Part shown: positions 32,858 to 40,476 of the stretch, one piece after another
Position numbering within the stretch: position 1 is the first letter of the stretch
Layout: every line of letters starts with the position of its first letter
Assembly: GCF_011421595.1 (NCBI RefSeq)
Contig: NZ_WTLH01000001.1
Location: forward strand, 1-43,438
From: Streptomyces sp. YIM 98790
GTDB lineage: Bacteria; Actinomycetota; Actinomycetes; Streptomycetales; Streptomycetaceae
Length of the DNA: 43,438 nt
Reading direction: 5' to 3'
Translations under genes and position numbers: made by a program
The notes under the pieces: generated by a model
The model's database searches: none
Told to the model about the DNA's origin: nothing
Seen by the model: only the letters and a program-made list of their open reading frames with translations

Positions 32858-33052
32858 TCAGTTGCGCATGGCGCGGCTGAGGAACGCGCGCCACGCGGGG
32901 CTGGAGAAGACGAGCACGGGGCCGCTGGGGTTCTTGCTGTCCCTGACGGGCAGCAGCCCGGGTATGCCGTCGGCGACCTCCAGGCAGGCGCCGTCGCCGT
33001 TGCTGCTGTAGGTGCTCTTGCGCCAGGAAGCGGTGCGCGGGACATCAGTCAT
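32858..33052 (-). CDS. DUF397 protein
   Basis: A 64-residue protein with the DUF397 signature: WRKSTYSSNGDGACLEVADG, VRDSKNPSGPVLVFSSPAWRAFL. ATG 33052 overlaps the upstream XRE gene stop by 8 bases (ATGACTGA). DUF397 genes accompany DUF5753 XRE regulators throughout Streptomyces, often as an antagonist or partner (WhiJ/AbaA-like and toxin-antitoxin-like pairs). Function is known only as an association. Confidence 0.93.
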   Translation of the reverse strand: MTDVPRTASWRKSTYSSNGDGACLEVADGIPGLLPVRDSKNPSGPVLVFSSPAWRAFLSRAMRN

Positions 33053-33899
33053 CGTCTTCGTCTTGCAGGGCTGCATGTTCGTACTCCCGCAGGTAGTGGC
33101 GGATCAGATCGACGGAATCCTCCGGCGGCATCGCCTTTGAGCAGATGATCTCGAAACGCTGGGTGAGGTCGATGACCCGCTCAGGCGTCTCCACCGACTC
33201 GCCGTGGACAAAGCTTTCGACGTACGCCGCCTTGGTGCCGTTCTTCCGGGTCAGCAGGACCAGACTGCCACCCTGCGCGGGGTATTCGCCCTGCGAGAAG
33301 GGCAGAACAAGCAGCGTGTTCCGAGGAACTGCCGCGTGTTGCAGCAGGGCGTGCATCTGGTGGTACATCTTCTTGGGGCCGCCGACCGGCCGGGCGAGGG
33401 CGGCCTCGTCCATCACGCCCCAGTACAGCGGCGGTTCGGGCTTGGCGAAGATGCGCTTGCGCCGCATCCGAATGTCGACGAGCTCCTGAACCCGCTCTTC
33501 TGAGGCGGTGGCGAGCGAGACACGGATGAGAGCCCTGGCATAGTCCTCCGTCTGGAGGAGTCCGGGGATCACGCTGCTGTTGAACATCTGGAAGCGGACT
33601 GCTTGGTCCTCCCAGGCAACGGCTTGTCTCCCGTAGTCCGGAATGGACGCGTCGCGGGCCAGCTCCAGAAGTTCGGTGAAGACCTCGTCCAGCTCGAAGA
33701 AGGTGTCCAGGGCTTCGGCGAGGGCCGGGGAGGGGAGCTGTTCGCCGCGCTCGACGCGGTTGAGGTAGGTGTGCGGATAGCCCAGCTCGTCGGCCAGTGC
33801 GCGCAGCGAGAGGCCGCGGTTCTCCCGCATCCGGCGCAGCCGGCGGGCCAGCCGGGCGCGCGGCATGGGGCGTTCGTCGTCGTCGGTGCGGAGTTCCAT
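33045..33899 (-). CDS. XRE-family helix-turn-helix regulator with DUF5753 domain
   Basis: A 284-residue regulator. The helix-turn-helix (RLRRMRENRGLSLRALADELGYPHTYLNRVERGEQLPSP) sits at 18-60, and the DUF5753 domain fills about 95-270 (FQMFNSSVIPGLLQTEDYARALI, RRKRIFAKPEPPLYWGVMDEAAL, VLPFSQGEYPAQGGSLVLL). ATG 33899 follows GAAAGGAC. It overlaps the downstream DUF397 gene and is divergent from two small genes. The 132-bp intergenic region carries GTAC..GTAC half-sites (34015-34030) that could be its operator. Confidence 0.92.
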   Translation of the reverse strand: MELRTDDDERPMPRARLARRLRRMRENRGLSLRALADELGYPHTYLNRVERGEQLPSPALAEALDTFFELDEVFTELLELARDASIPDYGRQAVAWEDQAVRFQMFNSSVIPGLLQTEDYARALIRVSLATASEERVQELVDIRMRRKRIFAKPEPPLYWGVMDEAALARPVGGPKKMYHQMHALLQHAAVPRNTLLVLPFSQGEYPAQGGSLVLLTRKNGTKAAYVESFVHGESVETPERVIDLTQRFEIICSKAMPPEDSVDLIRHYLREYEHAALQDEDDD

Positions 33900-34031
33900 G
33901 GGCAGGTCCTTTCAACCGGCCGTCCCCGGGCATGCGTTGGTCACGGGATTGGCCTGTACGGAGCCCTTCCCGGGCGTTGAACCTGGTAACCAAGGCAACA
34001 CGGAGCGCACAGACGTACAGGTGGTACAGGC

Positions 34032-34364
34032 ATGGCACGTGGCGAGGGCGGCGAGGAGAGCACGGCTGCGGCGGCGGGCGAGGAGTCGTGGGCGGCGTAC
34101 GCCGGGGTGTTCACGACGGACCGGCGGGCGGCGGCCGGGCGGGCGGCGCGGGACTCTCTGCGGGATGTGTTCGGCCTGCTGGGCCTGCCGGAGCGGGCGG
34201 TGCGGCTGGGCGGGGTCAACGGGCGGCTGGTGGTGAGCGTCGGTCCGCTGTCCGTGGAGCACGCGGACAAGCTCGCCCGGGCGCTGATGTCCGGAATGCC
34301 GGCCGGCCGGCCGGCGGTGCAGCGGGACGGTGGCCGGGAGCATGACCGCCCCACCGGCCGGTGA
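34032..34364 (+). CDS. Small protein of unknown function divergent from the XRE regulator
   Basis: A 110-residue hydrophilic protein. After an acidic/Ala N-terminus, the core (SLRDVFGLLGLPERAVRLGGVNGRLVVSVGPLSVEHADKLARALMSG) looks like a compact alpha/beta unit with one amphipathic helix; the tail is Arg/Gly-rich. ATG 34032 has only GTACAGG immediately before it. The gene overlaps the next ORF by 35 bases. In many Streptomyces XRE/DUF397 loci this slot holds an anti-sigma-type ATPase; this protein is not one. Confidence 0.6.
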   Translation: MARGEGGEESTAAAAGEESWAAYAGVFTTDRRAAAGRAARDSLRDVFGLLGLPERAVRLGGVNGRLVVSVGPLSVEHADKLARALMSGMPAGRPAVQRDGGREHDRPTGR

Positions 34365-34524
34365 GCGGAGGGAGGCGTGTCCGCACACCGGTGAACTGGC
34401 CGAGCGTGGGCAGGTCCTGGTCTGCGCGGCCTGCGGTGCGGTGATCTACGGCCCGGCAGCGGCACGCCGCGTGCGCCGGATGTCCCGGGCGGCCTCGGGC
34501 CGCAGGCCGCATACCGGGGAGTGA
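34330..34524 (+). CDS. Small zinc-ribbon-like protein
   Basis: A 64-residue ORF from GTG 34330 (alternative ATG 34342), overlapping the upstream gene. It contains CPHTGELAERGQVLVCAACGAVIYG, a CxH..CxxC arrangement typical of a small zinc ribbon, followed by an Arg-rich tail. The stop at 34522-34524 is followed by an AT-rich stretch. Coupled translation with the upstream gene is likely. Real-gene status rests on the zinc ligands and context. Confidence 0.5.
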   Translation: MAGSMTAPPAGERREACPHTGELAERGQVLVCAACGAVIYGPAAARRVRRMSRAASGRRPHTGE

Positions 34525-34809
34525 AAGCTGGAATGATGATTCACGATTGCAATGCTCCGTGACTGCGGGGTGCAGGTCAGGGGTGGGGAGGAGCGCTGCC
34601 CGCGGGTCTGCTCGGCATCACGCGGCACGGACATCTCTTCGTTACCAGTGATGATCTGCGGTGCGGGGCGGTAGTAGTCAGATGATCGTGGTAGCGCGTG
34701 AACTGCCACTGCGCTCCGGTGCCGAGGTTGTTCTTTTTTGCAAACATGCTGATGTTCCGTCACGCCGGCCCGTTCCGGGCGGGCAGTCCCCTCAGAGAGG
34801 AATCCCAGC

Positions 34810-35166
34810 ATGAGTAGCCGTGTTCTGCGTTCCGCGGTGGCGGCGGCCTTCGCTGCCACCCTTCTGGCCCTGTCGGCCGGCTCCGCCACCGCCCAGCCGC
34901 CACCCGGCGTCTACCTGCGCGGTCCCGACGGCGCCATGGTCGTCGAGCAGGGCCCGGGGTGCGTCCCCCTGGAGCGGCCGTTCGTCACCCAGGCAGCCCT
35001 GAACCGTACCGAGGTGACCGTCGTGCTCTTCCGCGCGGACCGGCAGCAGAGCAATCCGTGCAGCGGCGAGCTGGCGCTCATGCCGCCTCTCCGCCCGGAC
35101 GAGTTCCGCGAGTACGAGCCGCCGGAGCGGGTGGGGGCCGTGGCCTTCCTGATCGGCCGCGGCTGA
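34810..35166 (+). CDS. Small secreted protein of unknown function
   Basis: A 118-residue protein with a clear signal peptide (MSSRVLRSAVAAAFAATLLALSAGSATAQ, cut at ATA-Q). The mature part has two Cys (GCVPLE, NPCSG) likely forming one disulfide, and ends hydrophobic (VGAVAFLIGRG). AGAGAGGAA precedes ATG 34810. The 285 bp upstream is AT-rich for this genome and holds repeated GATGATC motifs. Its last 89 bases overlap the 3' end of the convergent ketosynthase-like frame, with a terminator just beyond. Confidence 0.75.
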   Translation: MSSRVLRSAVAAAFAATLLALSAGSATAQPPPGVYLRGPDGAMVVEQGPGCVPLERPFVTQAALNRTEVTVVLFRADRQQSNPCSGELALMPPLRPDEFREYEPPERVGAVAFLIGRG

Positions 35167-36646
35167 CTCGTCGCCATCCCACGGGCGTCCGGGCGGAAGA
35201 CCGTCCGGGCGCCCGCTCATGGCGTGCGACAAGGCAGTAGCCGCTGCCGCCCAGGGAGTGCACGCCGGCGACCGCCATCGGCAGGTCACCAGGTTGCCCC
35301 TCGGCGGCCCGCATCACACGGCGCAGCACGTCCGCTCCGACACTGCGGACGTCACCGCGCGGCCGGACCGGTACGCCCGGCCACATGTGGGCCGCCAGGC
35401 GTTCGGCGCCCGCCAGATCCACCGCGTTCAGGCCGCTGAGTGCCACATGCGCCGGGCGGGGAGCGGTCCCCCGGCGGACCGGGAACCCGGTCAGCTCCAT
35501 CGCCCGGTTCGGTGAGTCCGGTACCTGCGGGCTGAGGAGTGCGCACGTGCGCACGATGGGGCGGCCGGTGTCCTCCGGCCCGGCGGGCCGGAACCGCAGC
35601 GCGGTGGCGTCACCGCGCATGTGCGGCAGGTCGGGGCAGCGCAGCACCCCGAGCGCATGGGCAAGGGCCCCGTGCACGAGGTCGGCACCGCACACCACGA
35701 CCTCGTCGGTCCGCCCCAGCGCCAGCAGGTCCTGGGCCAGGGCGAGTGCCGTCATGCCGCCGCCGGACGATCCGACGAGGACGAAGGTCTCGTCGAAGCG
35801 CATCCGGGACGTCAGGGAGCGGACCGTGCCCGGCAGGGAAGGGCCGGGGTCGCGAGGCACGACCCCGGCAAAAGCGGTTTCGCCTGCGTCGGCGAGCATG
35901 GAGGTGAGCACCAGCGTGCTGCGCCGCCCCGGGACGGCCGCCGGGGCGAGCCGTGCCAGCGCCTCCTGGACGAGTCCGCTCCAGGAGACACCGTCGCCGT
36001 GGTGCGGCCGGACGGTCCCGGCGGGCACCGCGAGTGCGAAGTCCTCCGAACCCGGGTCCGCCGGTCCTCCCGTCCGGGAATGCCCGGTTCCGTGCCACAG
36101 CGTCGCCGTGGCGGTCGCCTCGTGGTCGCCCGTCAGCTCGGCGGTGACCGTGACGACGTGGTCGGCCCGGCCGGCCGCCAGCCAGACACCGGCCAGCCGC
36201 CGGGCATCCGTCCCGCCGGCCGGGACCGTGGCGACGGGGCCGCGGGCCCGGAGCCGCTGGGCGACGCTCCTGGTCACTCGGCCCGTGGGAAAGTAGGCGA
36301 TCGCCCGGAAGAGGTCGGCGGACGCCCTGCCGCCCGCGCGCATGCAGGAGGCGAACTCGGGCATCCGGCGCAGCAACGCATGCTGGTCGCCTCGGTCGGT
36401 GGCCAGCACCAGGCCGAGCCGGGTGGTGCCGGGCGGCTCGGGCAGCGACTCCCACAGGACGGAGACGGCGCGTTCGGCTGCCCGGGTGACGTACAGGTCC
36501 TGGCCGAAGCGGCGGGTGCGCAGGACGGTGCCGGCGGCGGCCGGGGAGAGCCCGGCGGGCAGCGGGGAGACGGACCGGCCGCCGGCCCCGGTGGCGTGCC
36601 CGTACCGCACCTGTCGTGTGGCGACCGGGGTCATGGCGGCGTTCAT
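35078..36646 (-). CDS. Ketosynthase (thiolase-fold)-like protein lacking the active-site Cys; 3' end uncertain
   Basis: The frame encodes 522 residues. Residues 40-195 resemble the first part of a beta-ketoacyl synthase (RLGLVLATDRG, YFPTGRVTRSVAQRLRARGPVATVPAGG, LAAGRADHVVTVTAE) and 285-475 the later part (FVLVGSSGGGMTALALAQDLLALGRTDEVVVCGADLV, GDATALRFRP, GVHSLGGSGYCLVARHE). Neither elbow carries the catalytic Cys, and the HGTGT histidine motif is missing. It may be a chain-length-factor-like partner or scaffold. ATG 36646 overlaps the upstream stop (ATGA). LVARHE is where ketosynthases end; the frame continues 46 residues through a terminator and the antisense of gene 34810. A TGA one base out of frame lies at 35217-35219, suggesting a 3' frameshift. 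Confidence 0.6.
   Translation of the reverse strand: MNAAMTPVATRQVRYGHATGAGGRSVSPLPAGLSPAAAGTVLRTRRFGQDLYVTRAAERAVSVLWESLPEPPGTTRLGLVLATDRGDQHALLRRMPEFASCMRAGGRASADLFRAIAYFPTGRVTRSVAQRLRARGPVATVPAGGTDARRLAGVWLAAGRADHVVTVTAELTGDHEATATATLWHGTGHSRTGGPADPGSEDFALAVPAGTVRPHHGDGVSWSGLVQEALARLAPAAVPGRRSTLVLTSMLADAGETAFAGVVPRDPGPSLPGTVRSLTSRMRFDETFVLVGSSGGGMTALALAQDLLALGRTDEVVVCGADLVHGALAHALGVLRCPDLPHMRGDATALRFRPAGPEDTGRPIVRTCALLSPQVPDSPNRAMELTGFPVRRGTAPRPAHVALSGLNAVDLAGAERLAAHMWPGVPVRPRGDVRSVGADVLRRVMRAAEGQPGDLPMAVAGVHSLGGSGYCLVARHERAPGRSSARTPVGWRRVSRGRSGRPRPPPAPAARTRGTRPGGEAA
35183..35214. terminator. Bidirectional terminator between secreted-protein gene and cassette
   Basis: Stem GGGCGTCCGGGCGG / CCGTCCGGGCGCCC (14 positions including T-G wobbles) with loop AAGA, 17 bases after the stop at 35166. 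It falls inside the extended minus-strand frame. Confidence 0.75.
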
Positions 36647-39396
36647 GCCGGCGGTTTCCAGTCCGCGTAGGCAGAGGCCGGGTAGATGGCCCAGCAGACC
36701 TGTCCAAGGGGGGCCAGGCCCTTGGCGTAGACCTTGACCGTCACCACGTCCTTCTCCTTCAGAGCCATGGTGAGCTCCACCGTGCCGCGGGCCAGCGCGG
36801 CGAGCGGACTGAGGTGTTTCTCGGCCACCACCGGGCCGTCCGGAACCAGCGTGTTGCCGCTCCTCTTCGGCAGGCCCCGGTAGAACTCGCAGAACACGTC
36901 GTCGATCTGCTGGAGCCCGTTGTTGAAGATCTCCACGGAGACGATGGTGCCGTCGGTGGTGTCGGTGAAGGAGAGGGAACGGCTGAACCCCTTGAGCAGG
37001 GGGTCCTGGGCGGACGGCTGCAGCGGGATCAGCAGCGGCTGTGGGGTCTTGTAGTACCCGTCCCAGCCCTTGCCGCTCAGCTGGACGTCGTAGTCCACCA
37101 TGACGCAGCCCAGGGCGGAGTGGTAGTAGATGTAGGGCGTCACCTGGTAGTCGAAGTCGGAGCTGGAGACGGCTCCCGACTGGATGGTGACCGTGAGGTC
37201 GGTGTTGGTGGTGACGGCCGTGGTGTTCACCGTCGTCTGGGAGTAGCTGTCCGTTTCGGTGAGGTTTAGGCCGAAATTGATCGGCACATATTGGAGCAGC
37301 GTCGTGCCCACCGCGAAATGCTTGCTGGTGGAAGCGGTGTTGTGCACGGTGTAGCTCTTGTTGAGGGTCTCGTGGTTCATCGACGTCTTGTCGTAGACGA
37401 CCGTGGTCTGGCCGGTCTCCTCGGACACGGGATAGGACTCGAGGCTGAACAGCAGCCGCTGGGGGTCGTAGCCGTCCCGCCGGGTGTCGACGTAGCTCAG
37501 CAGGACTCCGGGGGCGGAGCGCGGCACGTAGCCCATCCAGGGGGAGCCCGCCGCCGGTGAAAGCTGCTGTTCGGGGGCCGGTGAGGCGGGGAACAGGACC
37601 GCCATGGTCCCGTCCGGTTTTCCCTGATTGCAGGACTTGCGGTAGACCGGATAGGTCCAGACGTAGTAGTCCATCCCGTAGACGGCGATCATGTCGTTGT
37701 TGGTGGTCTGCGACATCACGTGCACGGATGTGGCGGTGGAGCTGTCCTTCGTCTTGTCGAAGCCGTATCCGTACGCGTGGCTCACGTTGTCCTGCAGGGT
37801 CTGCTGCTGGACACCGAGCGACTGGCCGGTGTCGTTGGTGAACATCCACTGTTTGTTGCACGAGACCGTGGTGCCCGTGGTGACGGTTGTGCTCGTGCCG
37901 TACACCAGGGAGGGCACCGTCGAGGTTTTCGCCTTCTCGTAGGGCGGTGACTTGATGACGGCGAGCAGCTGGCCGCCCGCGCTCTCCCTGCTCGTCGTGG
38001 AGGCTGTGGGAGGGCCGAGGACGACGCTGCGGCCGGTTGTGTCGCTGGGCACCGCGGCGAATCCGGTCGCCCGGTAGTCCAGCGTCATCAGGACCGAGGG
38101 CTGCTGCAGGGTGCCGGGTTTGCCGGAGTACGGGGGGAATGTCTTGTGATTGCGGTCGACAGGGACCAGACCGGCGGTGATGGGCGCCTTTCCCTCGATG
38201 ATCTCCTTCATGCCGGCCCCGCAGCCGATCACCACCACTCCCAGGACACCCTCTGCGTCACCGGATCCGGGCGTGTCGGTCCGGTGCTCCGTCAGGACCT
38301 CGCCGAAGAGGCCCGCCGCCAGGTGCAGATCAACCGAGGCCAGTGCCAGCGGGTCCGCGCCGTCGTAGCGGGAAGCCACATAGTGGTCGCAGAACTGCAG
38401 AGAAGGCGAGTTCCCGTCCTTCGCCGCCCGGAGCTCGTACAGCATCAGCGCCGCGCACCCCGAGTAGGTGACGGAGTCCGCCGAGTCCGTGAAGGTGGCG
38501 GCGTATCCCAGGACGAGCTGCTGGACGCCGCCGGCGATGACATCACCGGCGGCCAGCCGGAACACCGGATTGTCGCTCTTGTCTGGCTTCGCGAACGTGA
38601 GATCCGGTGTCGCCGTTGCCAGCGAGACCCACGTGCCGTTGGTCTGCCAGCCCGCCACCGCCAGCTGCGCCTTGCTGTCGCTGTCCGGCCGGACCACGGC
38701 GACCTGCTGGTCGGCGGTGCTGTCGAGCAGCGAGGCGGCGGTCATGCTGACCACCCCGCCGTCGCAGATGGTGCCGAGGGCCACGGAGGGAATCGTGGAA
38801 GGCACCTTCGGGTCGGGCCCGAGCACGCCCTGGCCGAGATCGTAGAGCGTGAGCTGTTGACCGGAGACAGCGGCGACGACGACGTGTGCCTCCCGCTGGC
38901 GGCGTACCAGCACGGCGCCGGCCGGCTTCCCCTCGATGGCGCTCAGCCGCAGCGGTTCGGTCAGGTTCCCCGAGGCGCAGTCCATGCTCCGCAGGAAGAC
39001 CCCGGAGGAATCACTGCCCAGCAGCTGCAGGTGTGCCGTGGTCCCGGTCTGCTGCGGATCGATGCCCACCACATGGGTAAGCCCCGCGCCGTCGACCGAG
39101 AATGTCTGGCTGGTGGCCTTGTCGCCGGAGCTGCCGATCATCCACAGCTCGGTCTTGGTGAGCAGGTGGACCTTCTGCACGGCCGCCTGCACATCCGTGT
39201 CGGCCGTGAGATCCAGGACGGTGTCCTGCGGCACGGTGTCGAGCGGATCGGCCGTGGTCCCGCCCTGGCTGTTGTAGGTGACCCGGTTGTAGCGGGCCGC
39301 GCCCGCCCCTTTCGGTGTACCCAGGATGGTGAGGTCGAGGACTTCGTAGAGGGTCTGGCCGAGCTGGAGAGGGTTGGGGGGCTGATCGCCCTGCAT
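36643..39396 (-). CDS. 917-residue propeller-like plus toxin-like beta protein, function unknown
   Basis: No signal peptide or transmembrane segment. Residues about 50-420 contain VCBS/FG-GAP-like blades (AAGDVIAGGVQQLVLGYAA, AASLLDSTADQQVAVVRP, EGVLGVVVIGCGAG). Residues about 495-750 are dense in alternating Thr/Ser/Val/Asn (STTVTTGTTVSCNKQW, SYSQTTVNTTAVTTNTDLTV, DYQVTPYIYYHS), a pattern typical of aerolysin/ETX-MTX2-like beta-pore-forming toxins and other long beta sheets. Residues about 806-896 resemble a CARDB-type Ig domain (VSVEIFNNGLQQIDDVFCEFYRG). ATG 39396 (MQGDQPPNPLQLGQ) follows GGAGCCACGCC. It lies 46 bases after the small upstream gene and overlaps the ketosynthase-like gene. 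GC content is visibly lower than elsewhere. Domain names are pattern-based guesses; the gene itself is clear. Confidence 0.72.
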   Translation of the reverse strand: MQGDQPPNPLQLGQTLYEVLDLTILGTPKGAGAARYNRVTYNSQGGTTADPLDTVPQDTVLDLTADTDVQAAVQKVHLLTKTELWMIGSSGDKATSQTFSVDGAGLTHVVGIDPQQTGTTAHLQLLGSDSSGVFLRSMDCASGNLTEPLRLSAIEGKPAGAVLVRRQREAHVVVAAVSGQQLTLYDLGQGVLGPDPKVPSTIPSVALGTICDGGVVSMTAASLLDSTADQQVAVVRPDSDSKAQLAVAGWQTNGTWVSLATATPDLTFAKPDKSDNPVFRLAAGDVIAGGVQQLVLGYAATFTDSADSVTYSGCAALMLYELRAAKDGNSPSLQFCDHYVASRYDGADPLALASVDLHLAAGLFGEVLTEHRTDTPGSGDAEGVLGVVVIGCGAGMKEIIEGKAPITAGLVPVDRNHKTFPPYSGKPGTLQQPSVLMTLDYRATGFAAVPSDTTGRSVVLGPPTASTTSRESAGGQLLAVIKSPPYEKAKTSTVPSLVYGTSTTVTTGTTVSCNKQWMFTNDTGQSLGVQQQTLQDNVSHAYGYGFDKTKDSSTATSVHVMSQTTNNDMIAVYGMDYYVWTYPVYRKSCNQGKPDGTMAVLFPASPAPEQQLSPAAGSPWMGYVPRSAPGVLLSYVDTRRDGYDPQRLLFSLESYPVSEETGQTTVVYDKTSMNHETLNKSYTVHNTASTSKHFAVGTTLLQYVPINFGLNLTETDSYSQTTVNTTAVTTNTDLTVTIQSGAVSSSDFDYQVTPYIYYHSALGCVMVDYDVQLSGKGWDGYYKTPQPLLIPLQPSAQDPLLKGFSRSLSFTDTTDGTIVSVEIFNNGLQQIDDVFCEFYRGLPKRSGNTLVPDGPVVAEKHLSPLAALARGTVELTMALKEKDVVTVKVYAKGLAPLGQVCWAIYPASAYADWKPPA

Positions 39397-39442
39397 GGCG
39401 TGGCTCCGATACTCCGGTACGGGTGGCGAGGCGGGGCGGGGG

Positions 39443-39793
39443 TCAGGACCGGGGCTCGAAGGACACATCGGCCATGCCGAAGCCGTGCAGCCAGAGGGAT
39501 GTGGTCCGGTTGCCGCTCAGGTGCTCCGGCCGGAGGTGGAATTCGAGGTCACGAGTGGATTCGCCCTGGGTGTACAGTCCGTTGCCGATGGGCGTCCGGT
39601 GCGGCACGGTGGCCCGCACCTTGACGTACACGCCGCTGCCCGTGGACCGGCAGGTACCGCGGTAGGTGATGTTGTGGCGGCCGGTGCCCGCGACCCTTCC
39701 GTTCTCCACGGTGAAGGTGCCGAAGGGGACATCCCCGGCGGGTGCCCGCAGGGTCAGTTCGAAAGTGCCGTTGAGCTCCTGGGACATGGTCAT
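39443..39793 (-). CDS. 116-residue beta-rich protein, GrlR-fold-like
   Basis: Starts ATG 39793, overlapping the upstream stop (ATGA), with ATG 39787 as alternative. The pattern LNGTFELTLRAPAGDVPFGTFTVENGRVAGTG..NITYRGTCRSTGSGVYVKVRA, ending LEFHLRPEHLSGNRTTSLWLHG, recalls small GrlR-type proteins (lipocalin-like barrel first known as a type III secretion repressor): an FTVENGRVAGTG strand-turn followed by a YRG strand. There are no Cys pairs or signal peptide. Lies between the helix/beta gene and the 917-residue gene in one transcript. Likely a structural partner; not proven. Confidence 0.6.
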   Translation of the reverse strand: MTMSQELNGTFELTLRAPAGDVPFGTFTVENGRVAGTGRHNITYRGTCRSTGSGVYVKVRATVPHRTPIGNGLYTQGESTRDLEFHLRPEHLSGNRTTSLWLHGFGMADVSFEPRS

Positions 39794-40458
39794 CCCCCGA
39801 TCTTCTGCTTGAGCAGCGTGAGCATGGTGGTGGCGAAGTCCGCCCGGAGAAAGGTGTTCTGCATGTTGGTCCGCACCCTCTCCAGCTGTGTGCCGGTGGA
39901 GAGGAATTCGACCAGCGCGGCGATCCAGGAGGGCATCCCGCCGGTGTCCGGGGTCATGTTGACCCGGGGCGTGCCGTTCACCGTGACGCTGTCCAGGGTG
40001 ACCGTGTCGCTCAGCTTGGCCACGTAGTAGAGCGAACTGTTGTCGATCGCCTGGGTGATCGTGCCCTGGCCGTCCGCGGTGCCCGTGGTGGATTTCTTTC
40101 CCCAGTCGTAGTAGGCGCACGGCTCGCCGTACCAGTAATTGCCGTCGACCTCCAGGCAGGAGAAGCCGAACGGAAGCTGCACGGTGGAATCGTCCACCGC
40201 GGTCGCCGTCTGGATGCTCACCTGGCTCAGCGAGGCGATGCGCAGCGAGCTGAGCTGGAGGTGGGCGTCTCCGTCGCTCTCCCATGTTCCGCTGCTGCCG
40301 CCGCGGCCCTGGTTGAGGGCATCGCACGCGCCGATGTCGCCGACATCCTGGTTGTCGTCCGGCACCTTGGCCGCCTGCGCCAGGCCCGGCAGCTGGTTCT
40401 CCACCCAGTCCTGCATGTTCTGCCACGCGCTGATGACGGAGTCCGGGGGAACAGTCAT
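39790..40458 (-). CDS. 222-residue mixed helix/beta protein, possibly lipid-binding (TULIP-like)
   Basis: An N-terminal helix (SVISAWQNMQDWVENQLPGLAQA) is followed by a long beta-rich centre (LQLSSLRIASLSQVSIQTATAVDDSTVQLPFGFSCLEVDGNYWYG, YYVAKLSDTVTLDSVTVNG) and a C-terminal amphipathic helix (WIAALVEFLSTGTQLERVRTNMQNTFL..FATTMLTLLKQKIGG). Strands describing small, graded binding surfaces with flanking helices recall TULIP/BPI-type tubular lipid-binding proteins, including P47/OrfX of botulinum clusters; this is weak inference. ATG 40458 follows GAAGGAGCGACA. Soluble, no signal peptide, 18 bases after the TIG gene. Confidence 0.6.
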   Translation of the reverse strand: MTVPPDSVISAWQNMQDWVENQLPGLAQAAKVPDDNQDVGDIGACDALNQGRGGSSGTWESDGDAHLQLSSLRIASLSQVSIQTATAVDDSTVQLPFGFSCLEVDGNYWYGEPCAYYDWGKKSTTGTADGQGTITQAIDNSSLYYVAKLSDTVTLDSVTVNGTPRVNMTPDTGGMPSWIAALVEFLSTGTQLERVRTNMQNTFLRADFATTMLTLLKQKIGG

Positions 40459-40476
40459 TGTCGCTCCTTCCTGCGG

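Noticed and set aside
34446-34889. 147-residue minus-strand ORF spanning the AT-rich gap
   Set aside because: It covers the start of the secreted-protein gene and the zinc-ribbon gene in antisense, has no ribosome binding site and no motif.
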